From CBDDFN01 sp965227065 (GTDB taxonomy: Bacteria; Pseudomonadota; Alphaproteobacteria; SPJN01), in the NCBI GenBank assembly GCA_965227065.1, contig CBDDFN010000020.1, positions 682,001 to 746,000 of the forward strand: a stretch of DNA of 64,000 nt. The letters run 5' to 3'. The position numbers and the translations under genes were made by a program. The notes beneath the pieces were generated by a model. That model saw only the letters and a program-made list of their open reading frames with translations, made no database searches and was not told the DNA's origin. How positions within the stretch are numbered: the stretch's first letter is position 1; each line of letters opens with the position of its first letter. Shown here piece after piece: positions 27,201 to 34,825 of the stretch.

Positions 27201-27913
27201 AAAGAGGAGAAATTCGAACCGGTGCCGGAGCCATATTTGAACAGGCGCGCCTCGCGCACCCACAAATCCATAATGCCGCCTTCATTGACCAGATCGTCAC
27301 TGACCGACTGGATGAAGCAGGCATGGGGCTGGGGATGTTCATAGGCCGATTGCGATTTGATCAATTCGCCGGATTGGTAGTCCACATAAGAATGGCCTTG
27401 TGCGGGGCCATCAATGCCATAGGCCCAGTGAAGGCCGGTGTTGAACCATTGGGGCGAGTTGGGCGCGGCCATCTGATTGGCCAGCATGAAACGCATCTCG
27501 TCATAATAGGCCTGGGCGTCTTCCGCACTGTCGAAATAGCCGCCTTTCCAGCCCCAATAGGCCCAGGTGCCGGCCAGCCGGTCAAAGACCTGCTTGGCTG
27601 AGGTCTCGCCGCCTGAGCGTTTGTCCTCAGACAGGGCGCTCAGCGCTTCTTCATCAGGGATATGGGGTTGCAAAAACTCCGGCACCCCGTCTTCACCGCG
27701 CGGTTTGAGTGCGGCGGGGACGCCTTTTTTGCGGAAATATTTCTGTGCCAGAATATCGGTGGCCACCGAACTCCAGCTTTCGGGAACCTCAACGCTGTCG
27801 GCGCCGAAAACAAGGCTGCCGTCGCGGCCGCGAATCTCGGATTTGGTCGTGCGGAATGTGATGTCCGCATACGGGCTTGCCCCGTCTTTGGTATAGCGCC
27901 GCGTAATGCGCAT
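24251..27913 (-). CDS. nrdJ: Vitamin B12-dependent ribonucleotide reductase (class II)
   Basis: About 1,220 residues from the ATG at 27911-27913 (AGAGG upstream). Long class II RNR: the active-site loop ASNPCSEYMFLDDTACNLASLN with the radical Cys and Glu, a GTGSNFSSLR region, a C-terminal TSCPD domain (KGYTQKATVGGHKVYLR onwards) and a terminal zinc-ribbon-like CPDCGNFTLVRNGTCLKCDTCG ending in CS. It makes deoxyribonucleotides with adenosylcobalamin instead of an oxygen-dependent diiron subunit. No nrdA/nrdB is in the window. It stands alone on the minus strand with a 423-base upstream gap. Confidence 0.96.
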   Translation of the reverse strand: MRITRRYTKDGASPYADITFRTTKSEIRGRDGSLVFGADSVEVPESWSSVATDILAQKYFRKKGVPAALKPRGEDGVPEFLQPHIPDEEALSALSEDKRSGGETSAKQVFDRLAGTWAYWGWKGGYFDSAEDAQAYYDEMRFMLANQMAAPNSPQWFNTGLHWAYGIDGPAQGHSYVDYQSGELIKSQSAYEHPQPHACFIQSVSDDLVNEGGIMDLWVREARLFKYGSGTGSNFSSLRAENEPLSGGGQSSGLMSFLKIGDRAAGAIKSGGTTRRAAKMVVVDIDHPDVEKFIRWKVTEENKVAALVAGSKLLEQHLNAVIAACHACSGGKPETCFDPRENPALKRAIRAAKKAMIPESAIARSIHYARQGYDSLKIDTYDTDWDSAAYRSVSGQNANNTVRVTDDFLHAVETDASFDLKNRTCGTVAKSIRARDLWDTISEAAWMSADPGLQFHTTINDWHTCANSGEIRASNPCSEYMFLDDTACNLASLNLMKFTRADGSFDVESFEHAVRLWTVTLEISVMMAQFPSEEIARLSYRYRTLGLGYANLGGLLMSSGLAYDSDEGRALCGAISALMTGASYRTSAEMARFMGAFPGYDDNREPMLKVIANHTLAAHGSASGYQDLNVKPVALDHANCPQGDLLSAAETAWDEALELGEAHGFRNAQVSVVAPTGTIGLVMDCDTTGIEPDFALVKFKTLAGGGYFKIINRTVPAALAKLGYSEDEIADITAYAVGHGTLENAPGVNHARLKAAGFGPDQIETIEEALGETFDISFVFNKWTLGEQFCKESLGLTDADLANPALDILGKLGFMKSDIEAANVHVCGAMTLEGAPHLKDEHLPVFDCANPCGKIGTRFLSTSAHIRMMAAAQPFISGAISKTINMPNSAGVEDIKSAYMLSWKLGLKANAIYRDGSKLSQPLASQLLSEAMDDEDGELAEELVEAATQPKPQAAATAQVTERIVERLVEREAQRHRLPHRRKGYTQKATVGGHKVYLRTGEYDDGRLGELFIDMHKEGAAFRSLMNNFAIAVSIGLQYGVPLEEFVEAYTFTRFEPAGPVTGNDTIKQATSVLDYLFRELAVSYLDRQDLAHVVPDSRFDDVGGGEAEAEDMAREMMRKITSSGYVRSQMPDNLVVLRRNTEAQTETQQIEARSASGSGGGTETITIRAEHSVTTEQQMAEARIRGYEGDPCPDCGNFTLVRNGTCLKCDTCGATTGCS

Positions 27914-28336
27914 GATGGCCTCTTTTACTTGGTGTCCCGGTCGTCCCCGATGGCGCACATCTTGTGTGTGCACATCACTCAGGCCCCATATGATGGGTTA
28001 ACAGCCCTGTTTCGTCAATGGAAAATTGGGAAAATTCGCAATTAATTCAAGGACTTAGCGAGTTTTACGCAGCCGAAGCCGGACCGATTCGAGAGCGGTC
28101 CCGAGGCGTCGTCTGTCCCTTTGCGATGGAGGCACAAGATAATGCCATCCGGGGCGATCTTCAACTATATTTTGTGGTTGAAATCGGTTTAGACGCTTGA
28201 TTTTGATTCGGATTGGGGGGGGCTGGGGGCGGCCTCATGGCGGCATTCTGTCGTGCGTCTGCGCTCTGGACCGCAAGCCGCGAACAGTGCCATAGTGCCG
28301 CGACTTTTCCCGCATCGCCTTGAGAGATCGACGAAA
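27914..28336. other. Divergent intergenic region nrdJ / NDUFA12
   Basis: 423 bases without a convincing gene. It must carry promoters for nrdJ (minus) and the NDUFA12-mlaD-DUF2155 unit (plus). I looked for the cobalamin riboswitch core and did not recognise it. A partly repeated GCACATCTTGTGTGTGCACA stretch at 27955-27974 could be a regulator site (weakly NrdR-like), but the match is poor. A 60-codon open frame at 28018-28200 lacks a ribosome-binding site. Confidence 0.5.
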
Positions 28337-28720
28337 ATGGGCCTGTTGAGCGAGATTTTTACCTGGTGGAACAGCCAGACCCTTGGCACCCGCCTGTACA
28401 CCGCCCGCAAGGGTGAACGTGTCGGCGAAGATGCGCAGGGCAATGTCTATTACCAGACCGATGGCGGCAAGCGCCGTTGGGTGATTTACAATGGTGAGGT
28501 TGAAGCCTCACGCGTGCCACCGGAATGGCACATTTGGCTGCATTATACGGTGGATGAACCGCCGACCGAGCAGCCGCCGGAGATCAAGCCTTGGGAACAG
28601 CCCCACAAACCCAATCTGACCGGGCATGCGGGGGCTTATCATCCCAAGGGTAGCCTTTATGCCGAGGGCGACCGTGCGCCGACCGGGGGCGACTATGAAG
28701 CCTGGCGGCCAGACGCGTAA
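28337..28720 (+). CDS. NADH:ubiquinone oxidoreductase subunit NDUFA12
   Basis: 127 residues from the ATG at 28337 (MGLLSEIFTWWNSQTLGTRL). It matches the mitochondrial NDUFA12/B17.2 family found in alphaproteobacterial complex I: GEDAQGNVYYQ, RRWVIYNGEVEASRVPPEWHIWLHY, and HKPNLTGHAGAYHPKGSL near the end. It is an accessory subunit of the peripheral arm near the hinge. The open frame upstream (from 28253) is not family-like. It is not next to the nuo operon; linkage with mlaD and DUF2155 is the known alphaproteobacterial arrangement. Confidence 0.93.
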   Translation: MGLLSEIFTWWNSQTLGTRLYTARKGERVGEDAQGNVYYQTDGGKRRWVIYNGEVEASRVPPEWHIWLHYTVDEPPTEQPPEIKPWEQPHKPNLTGHAGAYHPKGSLYAEGDRAPTGGDYEAWRPDA

Positions 28721-28763
28721 ATAAGGCCCAAAAAAAGGGTTTCAAGCGACAAGTGAGGGTAGT

Positions 28764-29252
28764 GTGTCGAACAATATTCTGGAAACGCTGATCGGGGCGT
28801 TGGTTATCGCTGTTGCGGCAGCGTTTTTCGTCTTTGCCTTTTCCAATGCTGACCTGGGCGGCGGCGGAACCAGCTATGCGGTCACGGCGAAATTCAACAA
28901 TGTCACGGGTATTTCGGCGGGAACCGATGTACGCCTGTCAGGCATCAAGGTCGGAACCGTGACCGGCACTGAACTCGACAAAGTGACTTATCAGGCCATT
29001 GTCGCGATGGATATCGACAAGAGTGTCGAGCTGGCCGACGACACTTCGATCCGCGTGTCGAGCGATGGTTTGCTGGGGGGGTCGTTCCTCGCGCTCGAAC
29101 CCGGTGGCGGCATGGATTATCTCGGTGACGGGGACGAAATCACCTATACGCAAGGCTCGGTCGATCTTCTGGGTCTGATCGGCCAGGCGGTGTTTTCCGC
29201 CGGTGGCAGCGGTGAAGAAAAACCCGCCGCCGAAGGCGCAGCGGCGGAGTAG
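28764..29252 (+). CDS. mlaD: MlaD family phospholipid-transport protein
   Basis: 162 residues from a GTG start with GAGGGT before it. One N-terminal membrane helix (residues 6-26) anchors a single MCE domain: YAVTAKFNNVTGISAGTDVRLSGIKVGTV and DGLLGGSFLALEPGG. MlaD hexamers in the inner membrane shuttle phospholipids between membranes to keep outer-membrane asymmetry. The C-terminal tail is short and Ala/Glu-rich. MlaE, MlaF and MlaC genes are not nearby, so the partners are encoded elsewhere. Confidence 0.9.
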   Translation: MSNNILETLIGALVIAVAAAFFVFAFSNADLGGGGTSYAVTAKFNNVTGISAGTDVRLSGIKVGTVTGTELDKVTYQAIVAMDIDKSVELADDTSIRVSSDGLLGGSFLALEPGGGMDYLGDGDEITYTQGSVDLLGLIGQAVFSAGGSGEEKPAAEGAAAE

Positions 29253-29260
29253 GATTGGGA

Positions 29261-30001
29261 ATGACACGCCTTGCCCTTGGTCTGATGGCCGGTCTGTTGA
29301 TTGGCGCGGCCGCCAGTGCTCAGGAGCTTGAGTTCGAACAACTCGAAGCGCCGGAGGGGGCCGGGCCTGCCTATCAAGACTATCAAACAGCACCACAAGA
29401 CGATCAGGTGCAGCCTTATGAGCCGGCCGACAATGGCGTGACGGGCAATGCGCCCGACGAGATGGATTTGCCCGAGGAGATGGAGCCTGCCTCCGACACC
29501 TCCACCCCCGGTGTCGAGGAGGAAGGCTCCGAACTCGACGCGCTGGCTGAACCGATCCCGTCCATTCCTGATGACACGGCACCCCCACCGGTTCGTGCTG
29601 ATGACTTTTCGGACCAGCAAAGCGTGTCAGCCCCTGAAGGGACCATCGTCACTTTGCGCGGTCTTGATAAGGTCACCGGTCGGATTTCTGAATTTGATGT
29701 CACGCTCAACCAGCCGACACAGTTCGGTACTGTGTTGATCGACCTGAAATATTGCGAAAAGGCACCGCCTGAAGAAACGCCGGAAGTGAAAGCGTTTCTG
29801 CAGATCTTCAACCAGACAGCGTCGCAAAGCGGTGATCTTGAGGCGCTTGATGACAGTGTGTTTGAGGAGCCCGAAGCGGTTTTTTCAGGTTGGATGTTTG
29901 CCTCAAGCCCCGCCGTCTCGGCAATGGAACACCCGATCTACGATGTCTGGGTGATTGATTGCAAAAGGCCCGCGCCGTCAATCTCGGCGGACAGCCGGTA
30001 A
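29261..30001 (+). CDS. DUF2155 domain-containing exported protein
   Basis: 246 residues from the ATG at 29261, preceded by AGGATTGGGA. A signal peptide ends near AASAQ; then comes a long acidic Pro/Glu-rich stretch (residues 25-115) and the DUF2155 domain: VTLRGLDKVTGRISEFDV, IDLKYCEKAPPEETPEVKAF, FSGWMFASSPAVSAMEHPIYDVWVIDC with two conserved Cys. Function unknown; probably a periplasmic protein. It starts 8 bases after mlaD. Its 3' end overlaps the aat gene on the other strand by 64 bases. Confidence 0.88.
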   Translation: MTRLALGLMAGLLIGAAASAQELEFEQLEAPEGAGPAYQDYQTAPQDDQVQPYEPADNGVTGNAPDEMDLPEEMEPASDTSTPGVEEEGSELDALAEPIPSIPDDTAPPPVRADDFSDQQSVSAPEGTIVTLRGLDKVTGRISEFDVTLNQPTQFGTVLIDLKYCEKAPPEETPEVKAFLQIFNQTASQSGDLEALDDSVFEEPEAVFSGWMFASSPAVSAMEHPIYDVWVIDCKRPAPSISADSR

Positions 30002-30588
30002 AAATCTGCCTTCGCGGTCAAGGCTTCCGACAACAGATCATGATATTGATCGCGCGGCACTTCGATGGTGCCAAAGCGCGCCAGATGCTTGGTGACGAAC
30101 TGGGTATCAAGCAGCACAAAGCCGCCAACCCGCAGGCGTGCCACCAGATGAACCAGCGCCACCTTGCTGGCATCGCGTTCAAACGACACCATGCTTTCGC
30201 CGAAAAAGGCCCCGCCCAGCGATACGCCGTAAAGCCCGCCGACAAATTTTCCCTCGCGCCAGCATTCGACCGAATGGGCCTGACCACGCCGGTGCAATTC
30301 ACCATACAGGGTCAGGATCTGGTCATTGATCCAGGTCGAGGGGCGGTCAGGCCGGTTGGCTGCGCACGCCCGGATCGTGCCGTCGAAATCGCGATTGATG
30401 GTGGTTTTGAACCGATCCTGGCGCACAGTGCGGGCAAGCCGCTTGGGCAAATGAAAACCATCCAGGGGAAGGATGCCACGCTGATCGGGGTCAACCCAGT
30501 AGAGGTCAGGGTCTTCGGAGCTTTCGGCCATTGGAAAGACGCCGAGCGCATAGGCGCGCAACAAAAGGTCGGGCGTGATCTCCATCAC
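29938..30588 (-). CDS. aat: Leucyl/phenylalanyl-tRNA--protein transferase
   Basis: 216 residues, starting with GTG at 30588 or the ATG at 30585. Family features: LLRAYALGVFPMAE, WVDPDQRGILPLDGFH, EGKFVGGLYGVSLGGAFFGESMVSF, and LLDTQFVTKHLARFGTIEV. It adds Leu or Phe to N-terminal Arg/Lys of proteins, marking them for ClpAP via ClpS (N-degron pathway). It is the last gene of an aroQ-accB-accC-aat operon (17-base gap from accC). The last 21 codons overlap DUF2155. Confidence 0.95.
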   Translation of the reverse strand: MMEITPDLLLRAYALGVFPMAESSEDPDLYWVDPDQRGILPLDGFHLPKRLARTVRQDRFKTTINRDFDGTIRACAANRPDRPSTWINDQILTLYGELHRRGQAHSVECWREGKFVGGLYGVSLGGAFFGESMVSFERDASKVALVHLVARLRVGGFVLLDTQFVTKHLARFGTIEVPRDQYHDLLSEALTAKADFYRLSAEIDGAGLLQSITQTS

Positions 30589-30604
30589 GCCCCACCCGGT
30601 GGTG

Positions 30605-31945
30605 TTATTTCAAGCCTAAGAACCGTTCCAGCCAATGGATGTTGTACTCGCCATTTTGAACGTCGGTTTCTTCCAGAAGCCGAAGGTGTAGCGGGATCGT
30701 GGTTTCTACACCGTCAATGACGAATTCCTCCAAAGCGCGCTTGAGGCGCATCTGGCATTCGACACGGTCCCGGCCATGCACAATCAGCTTGGCAATCATG
30801 CTGTCATAAAATGGCGGAATCGAATAGCCCGTGTAACAGGCCGAATCGACTCGAACACCCAAACCGCCGGGCGTGTGATAGGTGCCAATACGGCCGGGGC
30901 TTGGCGCAAAGGTCTCAGGATTTTCCGCATTGATGCGGCATTCAATGGCGTGGCCCGAAAATTCAATGTCTTGCTGAGTGAACGACAAGGGCGCGCCGGC
31001 GGCGATGCGAATTTGTTCGCGCACCAGATCAATGCCGGTGATGGCTTCGGTCACCGGATGTTCGACCTGAAGGCGGGTGTTCATCTCGATGAAGTAGAAT
31101 TCCCCATTTTCATAGAGAAATTCGATTGTCCCTGCGCCGAGATAACCCAGCTGTTTGATGGCGGCGGTGACGCGTTCGCCGATCGCTTCGCGACCCGCCG
31201 CGTTAAGCGTGGGCGAGGGTGCTTCTTCCAGCACCTTCTGGTGGCGGCGCTGCAAGGAACAGTCGCGTTCACCCAGATGCACGACATTGCCATGGCTGTC
31301 GGCGAGGATCTGGATTTCGATGTGCCGTGGCTCACCCAGATATTTTTCAACATAGACTGCATCATCGCCGAACGCGGCGGCAGCTTCTGACTTGGCGGTT
31401 GAGATGGCTTCACCCAGATGGGCTTCGTCCTTGGCGACCTTCATGCCGCGACCACCGCCGCCGCTGGCCGCCTTGATCAGAACCGGGTAGCCGATTTCAT
31501 TGGCGAGTGTGCGGATTTCATCACCGTCCGTGACCGCCCCGTCGGAACCGGGAACCACCGGAACGCCGAGATCCTTCATGGTCTGTTTGGCGATTATCTT
31601 GTCGCCCATCATGCGGATATGATCGGCGGTCGGGCCGATGAAGGTGATATTGTGTTCGCTGACAATTTCGGAAAAACGCGCATTTTCCGACAAAAAACCA
31701 TAGCCGGGATGAATGGCGTCCGCGCCGGTGATCTCGGCGGCGGTCAGCAAGGCCGGCACGTTCAAATAGCTGTCCTTGGCCGCAGGAGGCCCCAGACACA
31801 CACTTTGATCGGCAAGCCGGACATGCATGGCCTCGGCATCGGCGGTGGAATGGACCGCAACGGTTCCAATCCCCATCTCTTTACACGCCCGCATGATGCG
31901 CAGCGCGATTTCGCCCCTGTTGGCAATCAGGATTTTATCAAACAT
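30605..31945 (-). CDS. accC: Acetyl-CoA carboxylase biotin carboxylase subunit
   Basis: 446 residues, the standard length. It begins MFDKILIANRGEIALRIMRA, has the Gly-rich ATP-grasp loop KAASGGGGRGMKVA, and EMNTRLQVEHPVTE with catalytic residues. It carboxylates biotin on AccB with ATP and bicarbonate, the first half of malonyl-CoA formation. It follows accB by 6 bases. AccA and AccD are not in the window. Confidence 0.97.
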   Translation of the reverse strand: MFDKILIANRGEIALRIMRACKEMGIGTVAVHSTADAEAMHVRLADQSVCLGPPAAKDSYLNVPALLTAAEITGADAIHPGYGFLSENARFSEIVSEHNITFIGPTADHIRMMGDKIIAKQTMKDLGVPVVPGSDGAVTDGDEIRTLANEIGYPVLIKAASGGGGRGMKVAKDEAHLGEAISTAKSEAAAAFGDDAVYVEKYLGEPRHIEIQILADSHGNVVHLGERDCSLQRRHQKVLEEAPSPTLNAAGREAIGERVTAAIKQLGYLGAGTIEFLYENGEFYFIEMNTRLQVEHPVTEAITGIDLVREQIRIAAGAPLSFTQQDIEFSGHAIECRINAENPETFAPSPGRIGTYHTPGGLGVRVDSACYTGYSIPPFYDSMIAKLIVHGRDRVECQMRLKRALEEFVIDGVETTIPLHLRLLEETDVQNGEYNIHWLERFLGLK

Positions 31946-31951
31946 GGGCGA

Positions 31952-32449
31952 TTACTCGATCACCACCAGCGGCTCGCCATACTCAACCGGCGTCGCATCC
32001 TCGACCAGAACGGCGGCAACTTTGCCCGATTTCGGTGCGGGCAGCGGGTTCATGGTTTTCATCGCTTCAACAATCAAAAGCGTATCGCCTTCGGTGACCT
32101 GATCGCCAACCGACACAAATTTCGGAGCGCCGGGTTCTGCCTGCAAATAGACAGTGCCGACCATGGGCGAGGTGATCACTTCACCCGGCGGCAGGGCGGG
32201 AGCGGCATCCGCAGCAGCAGGCGCAGCGGCCGCGGCGGGGGCTGCGGCAGGCGCGGCCACAGGGGCAGGCGCAGCAGCAACAGGCGCGGCGGCCTGAATG
32301 ACATTGACTTCCCGGGCGAGATGGATTTCGCAGCCATCCTGCTCAATCGAGATTGCCGTCAATTCGTGATCGGCAAGAATTTCTGCTAGAGCGCGCACAT
32401 ATTCCGCATCGACCAGACCGTTCGATGATGGCTTGTCTGACTTACCCAT
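31952..32449 (-). CDS. accB: Acetyl-CoA carboxylase biotin carboxyl carrier protein
   Basis: About 165 residues from the ATG at 32447-32449 (MGKSDKPSSNGLVD); an ATG 21 bases upstream is possible and would abut the aroQ stop. An N-terminal helical part is followed by an Ala/Pro linker (about residues 55-90), then the biotinyl domain with the biotin-accepting Lys in EAMKTMN. It carries biotin between AccC and the carboxyltransferase. It lies between aroQ and accC. Confidence 0.95.
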   Translation of the reverse strand: MGKSDKPSSNGLVDAEYVRALAEILADHELTAISIEQDGCEIHLAREVNVIQAAAPVAAAPAPVAAPAAAPAAAAAPAAADAAPALPPGEVITSPMVGTVYLQAEPGAPKFVSVGDQVTEGDTLLIVEAMKTMNPLPAPKSGKVAAVLVEDATPVEYGEPLVVIE

Positions 32450-32470
32450 GGAAGGGGATCCCCCGTTCAT

Positions 32471-32923
32471 TTAAACCGCAACGTCGTTTTGAAGATGTGA
32501 GGCAAGCGCCTCAAGGGCGAGACTGTAACCCAGCCCGCCAAAACCTGAAATGAGCCCGATGGCAATTGGCGTCACATAGGAATGATGCCGGAAATGTTCG
32601 CGCGCGAACAGATTACTCAGATGAACTTCGACCACCGGCAAATCAGCCGCTTTGAGCGCATCGAGCAGGGCCACCGATGTGTGGGTGTAGGCCCCCAGAT
32701 TGACGATGAAGCCACAAGCCGCTGTCCGGCCCTCATGCACCCAGTCAATCAGCTCACCCTCATGATTGGATTGGCGGAATTCGGTATGGAGACAAAGCGC
32801 GCGCGCGCGCTCCTCTGCTGCTTTTTCAATGTCAGCGAGGGTCTCATGCCCGTAAATCTCCGGCTCGCGCGTGCCGAGCAGGTTGAGGTTGGGGCCGTTC
32901 AAGATGTAAACCGGCTTCGTCAT
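32471..32923 (-). CDS. aroQ: 3-dehydroquinate dehydratase, type II
   Basis: 150 residues with a good AAAGGATG upstream. Type II features: ILNGPNLNLLGTREPEIYG with the catalytic Tyr, FRQSNHEGELIDW, IVNLGAYTHTSVALLDAL, and VEVHLSNLFAREHFRHHSY. It dehydrates 3-dehydroquinate in the shikimate pathway. First gene of the aroQ-accB-accC-aat operon, divergent from thiSG. Confidence 0.97.
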   Translation of the reverse strand: MTKPVYILNGPNLNLLGTREPEIYGHETLADIEKAAEERARALCLHTEFRQSNHEGELIDWVHEGRTAACGFIVNLGAYTHTSVALLDALKAADLPVVEVHLSNLFAREHFRHHSYVTPIAIGLISGFGGLGYSLALEALASHLQNDVAV

Positions 32924-33071
32924 CCAAACATCCTTTGATCCATAGTCCTATCGATTGCCATAAATTGCGGCAAGAGCTTTTGCACATTGAGCTATTTTGA
33001 TTTGCGCATGGTTGCGAAAAGCTCCATCCCCGTTCCATAGTGCGGCGTAATTTTGAAAGGTTCCAAAGACC

Positions 33072-34052
33072 ATGATGTCACTGACGATCAATGGCGAATC
33101 GAAGGCTGTACCGCCGGGGTTAACCGTGGCGGGCCTGTTGGCGCATCTGGATTTGCCGGCGAAAAAAATCGCGGTTGAACGCAACCTCGAAATCGTTCCG
33201 AAATCGGCCTATGACACGGTTGAAGTCAAAGAGGGCGATGCGTTTGAAATCGTTCATTTCATCGGCGGAGGCGATCCCGTGACAGACGATACATTCACTG
33301 TGGCAGGCCGGACATTTTCGTCCCGGCTTCTGGTCGGCACTGGCAAATACAAGGATTTCGACGAAACCGCCCGGGCGATTGAGGCTTCAGGCGCCGAAAT
33401 CGTCACGGTTGCCGTGCGCCGGGTGAACATCACCAATCCCAATGAACCCATGCTGGTCGATTATGTCGATCCCAAGCGCTACACCTATCTGCCCAACACA
33501 GCAGGGTGTCATACCGCCGATGAAGCCGTGCGGACCTTGCGGCTGGCACGTGAGGCGGGCGGCTGGGACCTCGTCAAACTTGAGGTTCTGGGCAATCACA
33601 AGACGCTTTATCCCGACATGCTTGAGACGCTGAAGGCGGCTGAAACCCTGCTCAACGAGGATTTCAAGGTGATGGTCTATTGTTCGGACGATCCGATCAT
33701 GGCCCACCGCCTGGAAGAGATGGGGTGTCATGCCATTATGCCGCTGGGCGCACCGATTGGCTCGGGCCTTGGCATTCAAAACCCGGTCAATATCCGCCTG
33801 ATTATCGAAGCGGCCAAAGTTCCTGTTCTGGTTGATGCCGGGGTAGGGACAGCGTCTGACGCCACTGTTGCGATGGAGCTTGGCTGTGACGGCGTCCTGA
33901 TGAACACCGCCATTGCCGAAGCGGGCGACCCGGTGCGTATGGCGCGTGCCATGAAACTTGCGGTTGATGCGGGACGGGAAGCCTATCGCGCGGGCCGCAT
34001 GCCCAAAAAGAAATATGCCGATCCGTCCTCGCCGCTGGCGGGATTGATCTAA
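33072..34052 (+). CDS. thiG: Bifunctional ThiS-ThiG fusion (sulfur carrier / thiazole synthase)
   Basis: 326 residues in one open frame. Residues 1-67 are a ThiS ubiquitin-like domain (LTINGES to IVHFIGGG); the Gly-Gly that must be the free C-terminus in separate ThiS lies inside the chain at about 65-67. From residue 70 on is ThiG: RTFSSRLLVGTGKYKDF, LVKLEVLG with the Schiff-base Lys, and VPVLVDAGVGTASDA. ThiG builds the thiazole of thiamine from DXP, dehydroglycine and ThiS thiocarboxylate. GAAAGG precedes the ATG pair. An in-frame GTG at 33279 has an excellent internal ribosome site (33267-33271). A fused form is known in some Proteobacteria. No TPP riboswitch was recognised upstream. Confidence 0.93.
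   Translation: MMSLTINGESKAVPPGLTVAGLLAHLDLPAKKIAVERNLEIVPKSAYDTVEVKEGDAFEIVHFIGGGDPVTDDTFTVAGRTFSSRLLVGTGKYKDFDETARAIEASGAEIVTVAVRRVNITNPNEPMLVDYVDPKRYTYLPNTAGCHTADEAVRTLRLAREAGGWDLVKLEVLGNHKTLYPDMLETLKAAETLLNEDFKVMVYCSDDPIMAHRLEEMGCHAIMPLGAPIGSGLGIQNPVNIRLIIEAAKVPVLVDAGVGTASDATVAMELGCDGVLMNTAIAEAGDPVRMARAMKLAVDAGREAYRAGRMPKKKYADPSSPLAGLI
33267..33281 (+). promoter_or_regulatory. Candidate internal ribosome-binding site and GTG start for a separate ThiG
   Basis: GGAGG at 33267-33271 is encoded by the Gly codons of the ThiS tail and lies 7 bases before an in-frame GTG at 33279-33281, the exact boundary between the ThiS and ThiG domains. Free ThiG could be made here in addition to the fusion. 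The spacing is ideal; use in the cell is inferred. Confidence 0.45.
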
Positions 34053-34059
34053 GCGCGCG

Positions 34060-34815
34060 TCAGCCGTCTTTGCGGGCGGCGCGCAGTTCGGCAATTTCAG
34101 CCTTGAGCGCATCAATGCCGACGGCGCCGGGGACAACCTTTTCACCAATGATAAAGCCGGGCGTGCCGCGCACGCCAAGCGCGGCGGCGATGCCGCGATT
34201 GCGTTCGAGGCTCTTTTGCACCGGCTGGCTCATCATGTCTTTTTCAAGCTTGTCGGCATCAAGGCCTACCTCGCGGGCAATTTGCAGGATCACCGGCTTG
34301 GTCAGCTCCCCGCGCGCCTTCATCAAGGCGGTGTGGAACTCGAAATATTTGCCCTGTTCGATGGCAGCGGTGGCGGCAAGCGCGGCGCGGAATGAGGCTT
34401 CCGACAGGATGGGAAGTTCAATCAACACCAGCCGCACATTCTTGTCATCCTCGATCAGCTGGATGAGATCGGGCAGCGAGCGTTTGCAGTAGCCGCATTT
34501 ATAATCGAAAAACTCGTAGAGCGTGACGTCGCCTTCCGGATTGCCTGCGACGAAAATATGGGGGTCACCATCGATCAGGCCGGGCAGTTCGCGAATCATT
34601 TTGCGCGCTTGTTCAGCCTGACGGGTTTCTTCGTCGGCCTGCCATTTTTCCAATGCTTCGACCACGACTTCGGGATGCTTGTTCAAAAATTCGCGGATTA
34701 TCGATTCGATTTGTGAGCGTTCGAGATCAGACGTCGCGGCCGTCTGGGCGAAGCCGGGCAGGGTTGCGCAGACGAACAGGGTGGCGGCAAGCGCCGCGCG
34801 TTTCAAAACATGCAT
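34060..34815 (-). CDS. DsbA-like thioredoxin-fold oxidoreductase
   Basis: 251 residues. A signal peptide (residues 1-23, ending GFAQ) is followed by a helical N-terminal region (30-80, like the ScsC/Com1 oligomerisation part), then a thioredoxin fold with the redox motif CGYC at 107-110 and a cis-Pro in GVRGTPGFIIG. It should act on disulfides in the periplasm; oxidase or isomerase cannot be decided. It starts 10 bases after the M48 gene stop, on the same strand. Confidence 0.9.
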   Translation of the reverse strand: MHVLKRAALAATLFVCATLPGFAQTAATSDLERSQIESIIREFLNKHPEVVVEALEKWQADEETRQAEQARKMIRELPGLIDGDPHIFVAGNPEGDVTLYEFFDYKCGYCKRSLPDLIQLIEDDKNVRLVLIELPILSEASFRAALAATAAIEQGKYFEFHTALMKARGELTKPVILQIAREVGLDADKLEKDMMSQPVQKSLERNRGIAAALGVRGTPGFIIGEKVVPGAVGIDALKAEIAELRAARKDG

Positions 34816-34825
34816 GAAAATGGTC

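Noticed and set aside
27914..28030. Possible cobalamin riboswitch or NrdR boxes before nrdJ
   Set aside because: The conserved B12-box core was not found, and the GCACATCTTGTG stretch is only a weak match to NrdR boxes. A covariance-model scan would decide.
28018..28200. 60-codon open frame upstream of NDUFA12
   Set aside because: No ribosome site or recognisable features; could not be supported as a gene.
32924..33071. Possible TPP riboswitch before thiSG
   Set aside because: The conserved CTGAGA core and the partner helix were not seen on the plus strand.
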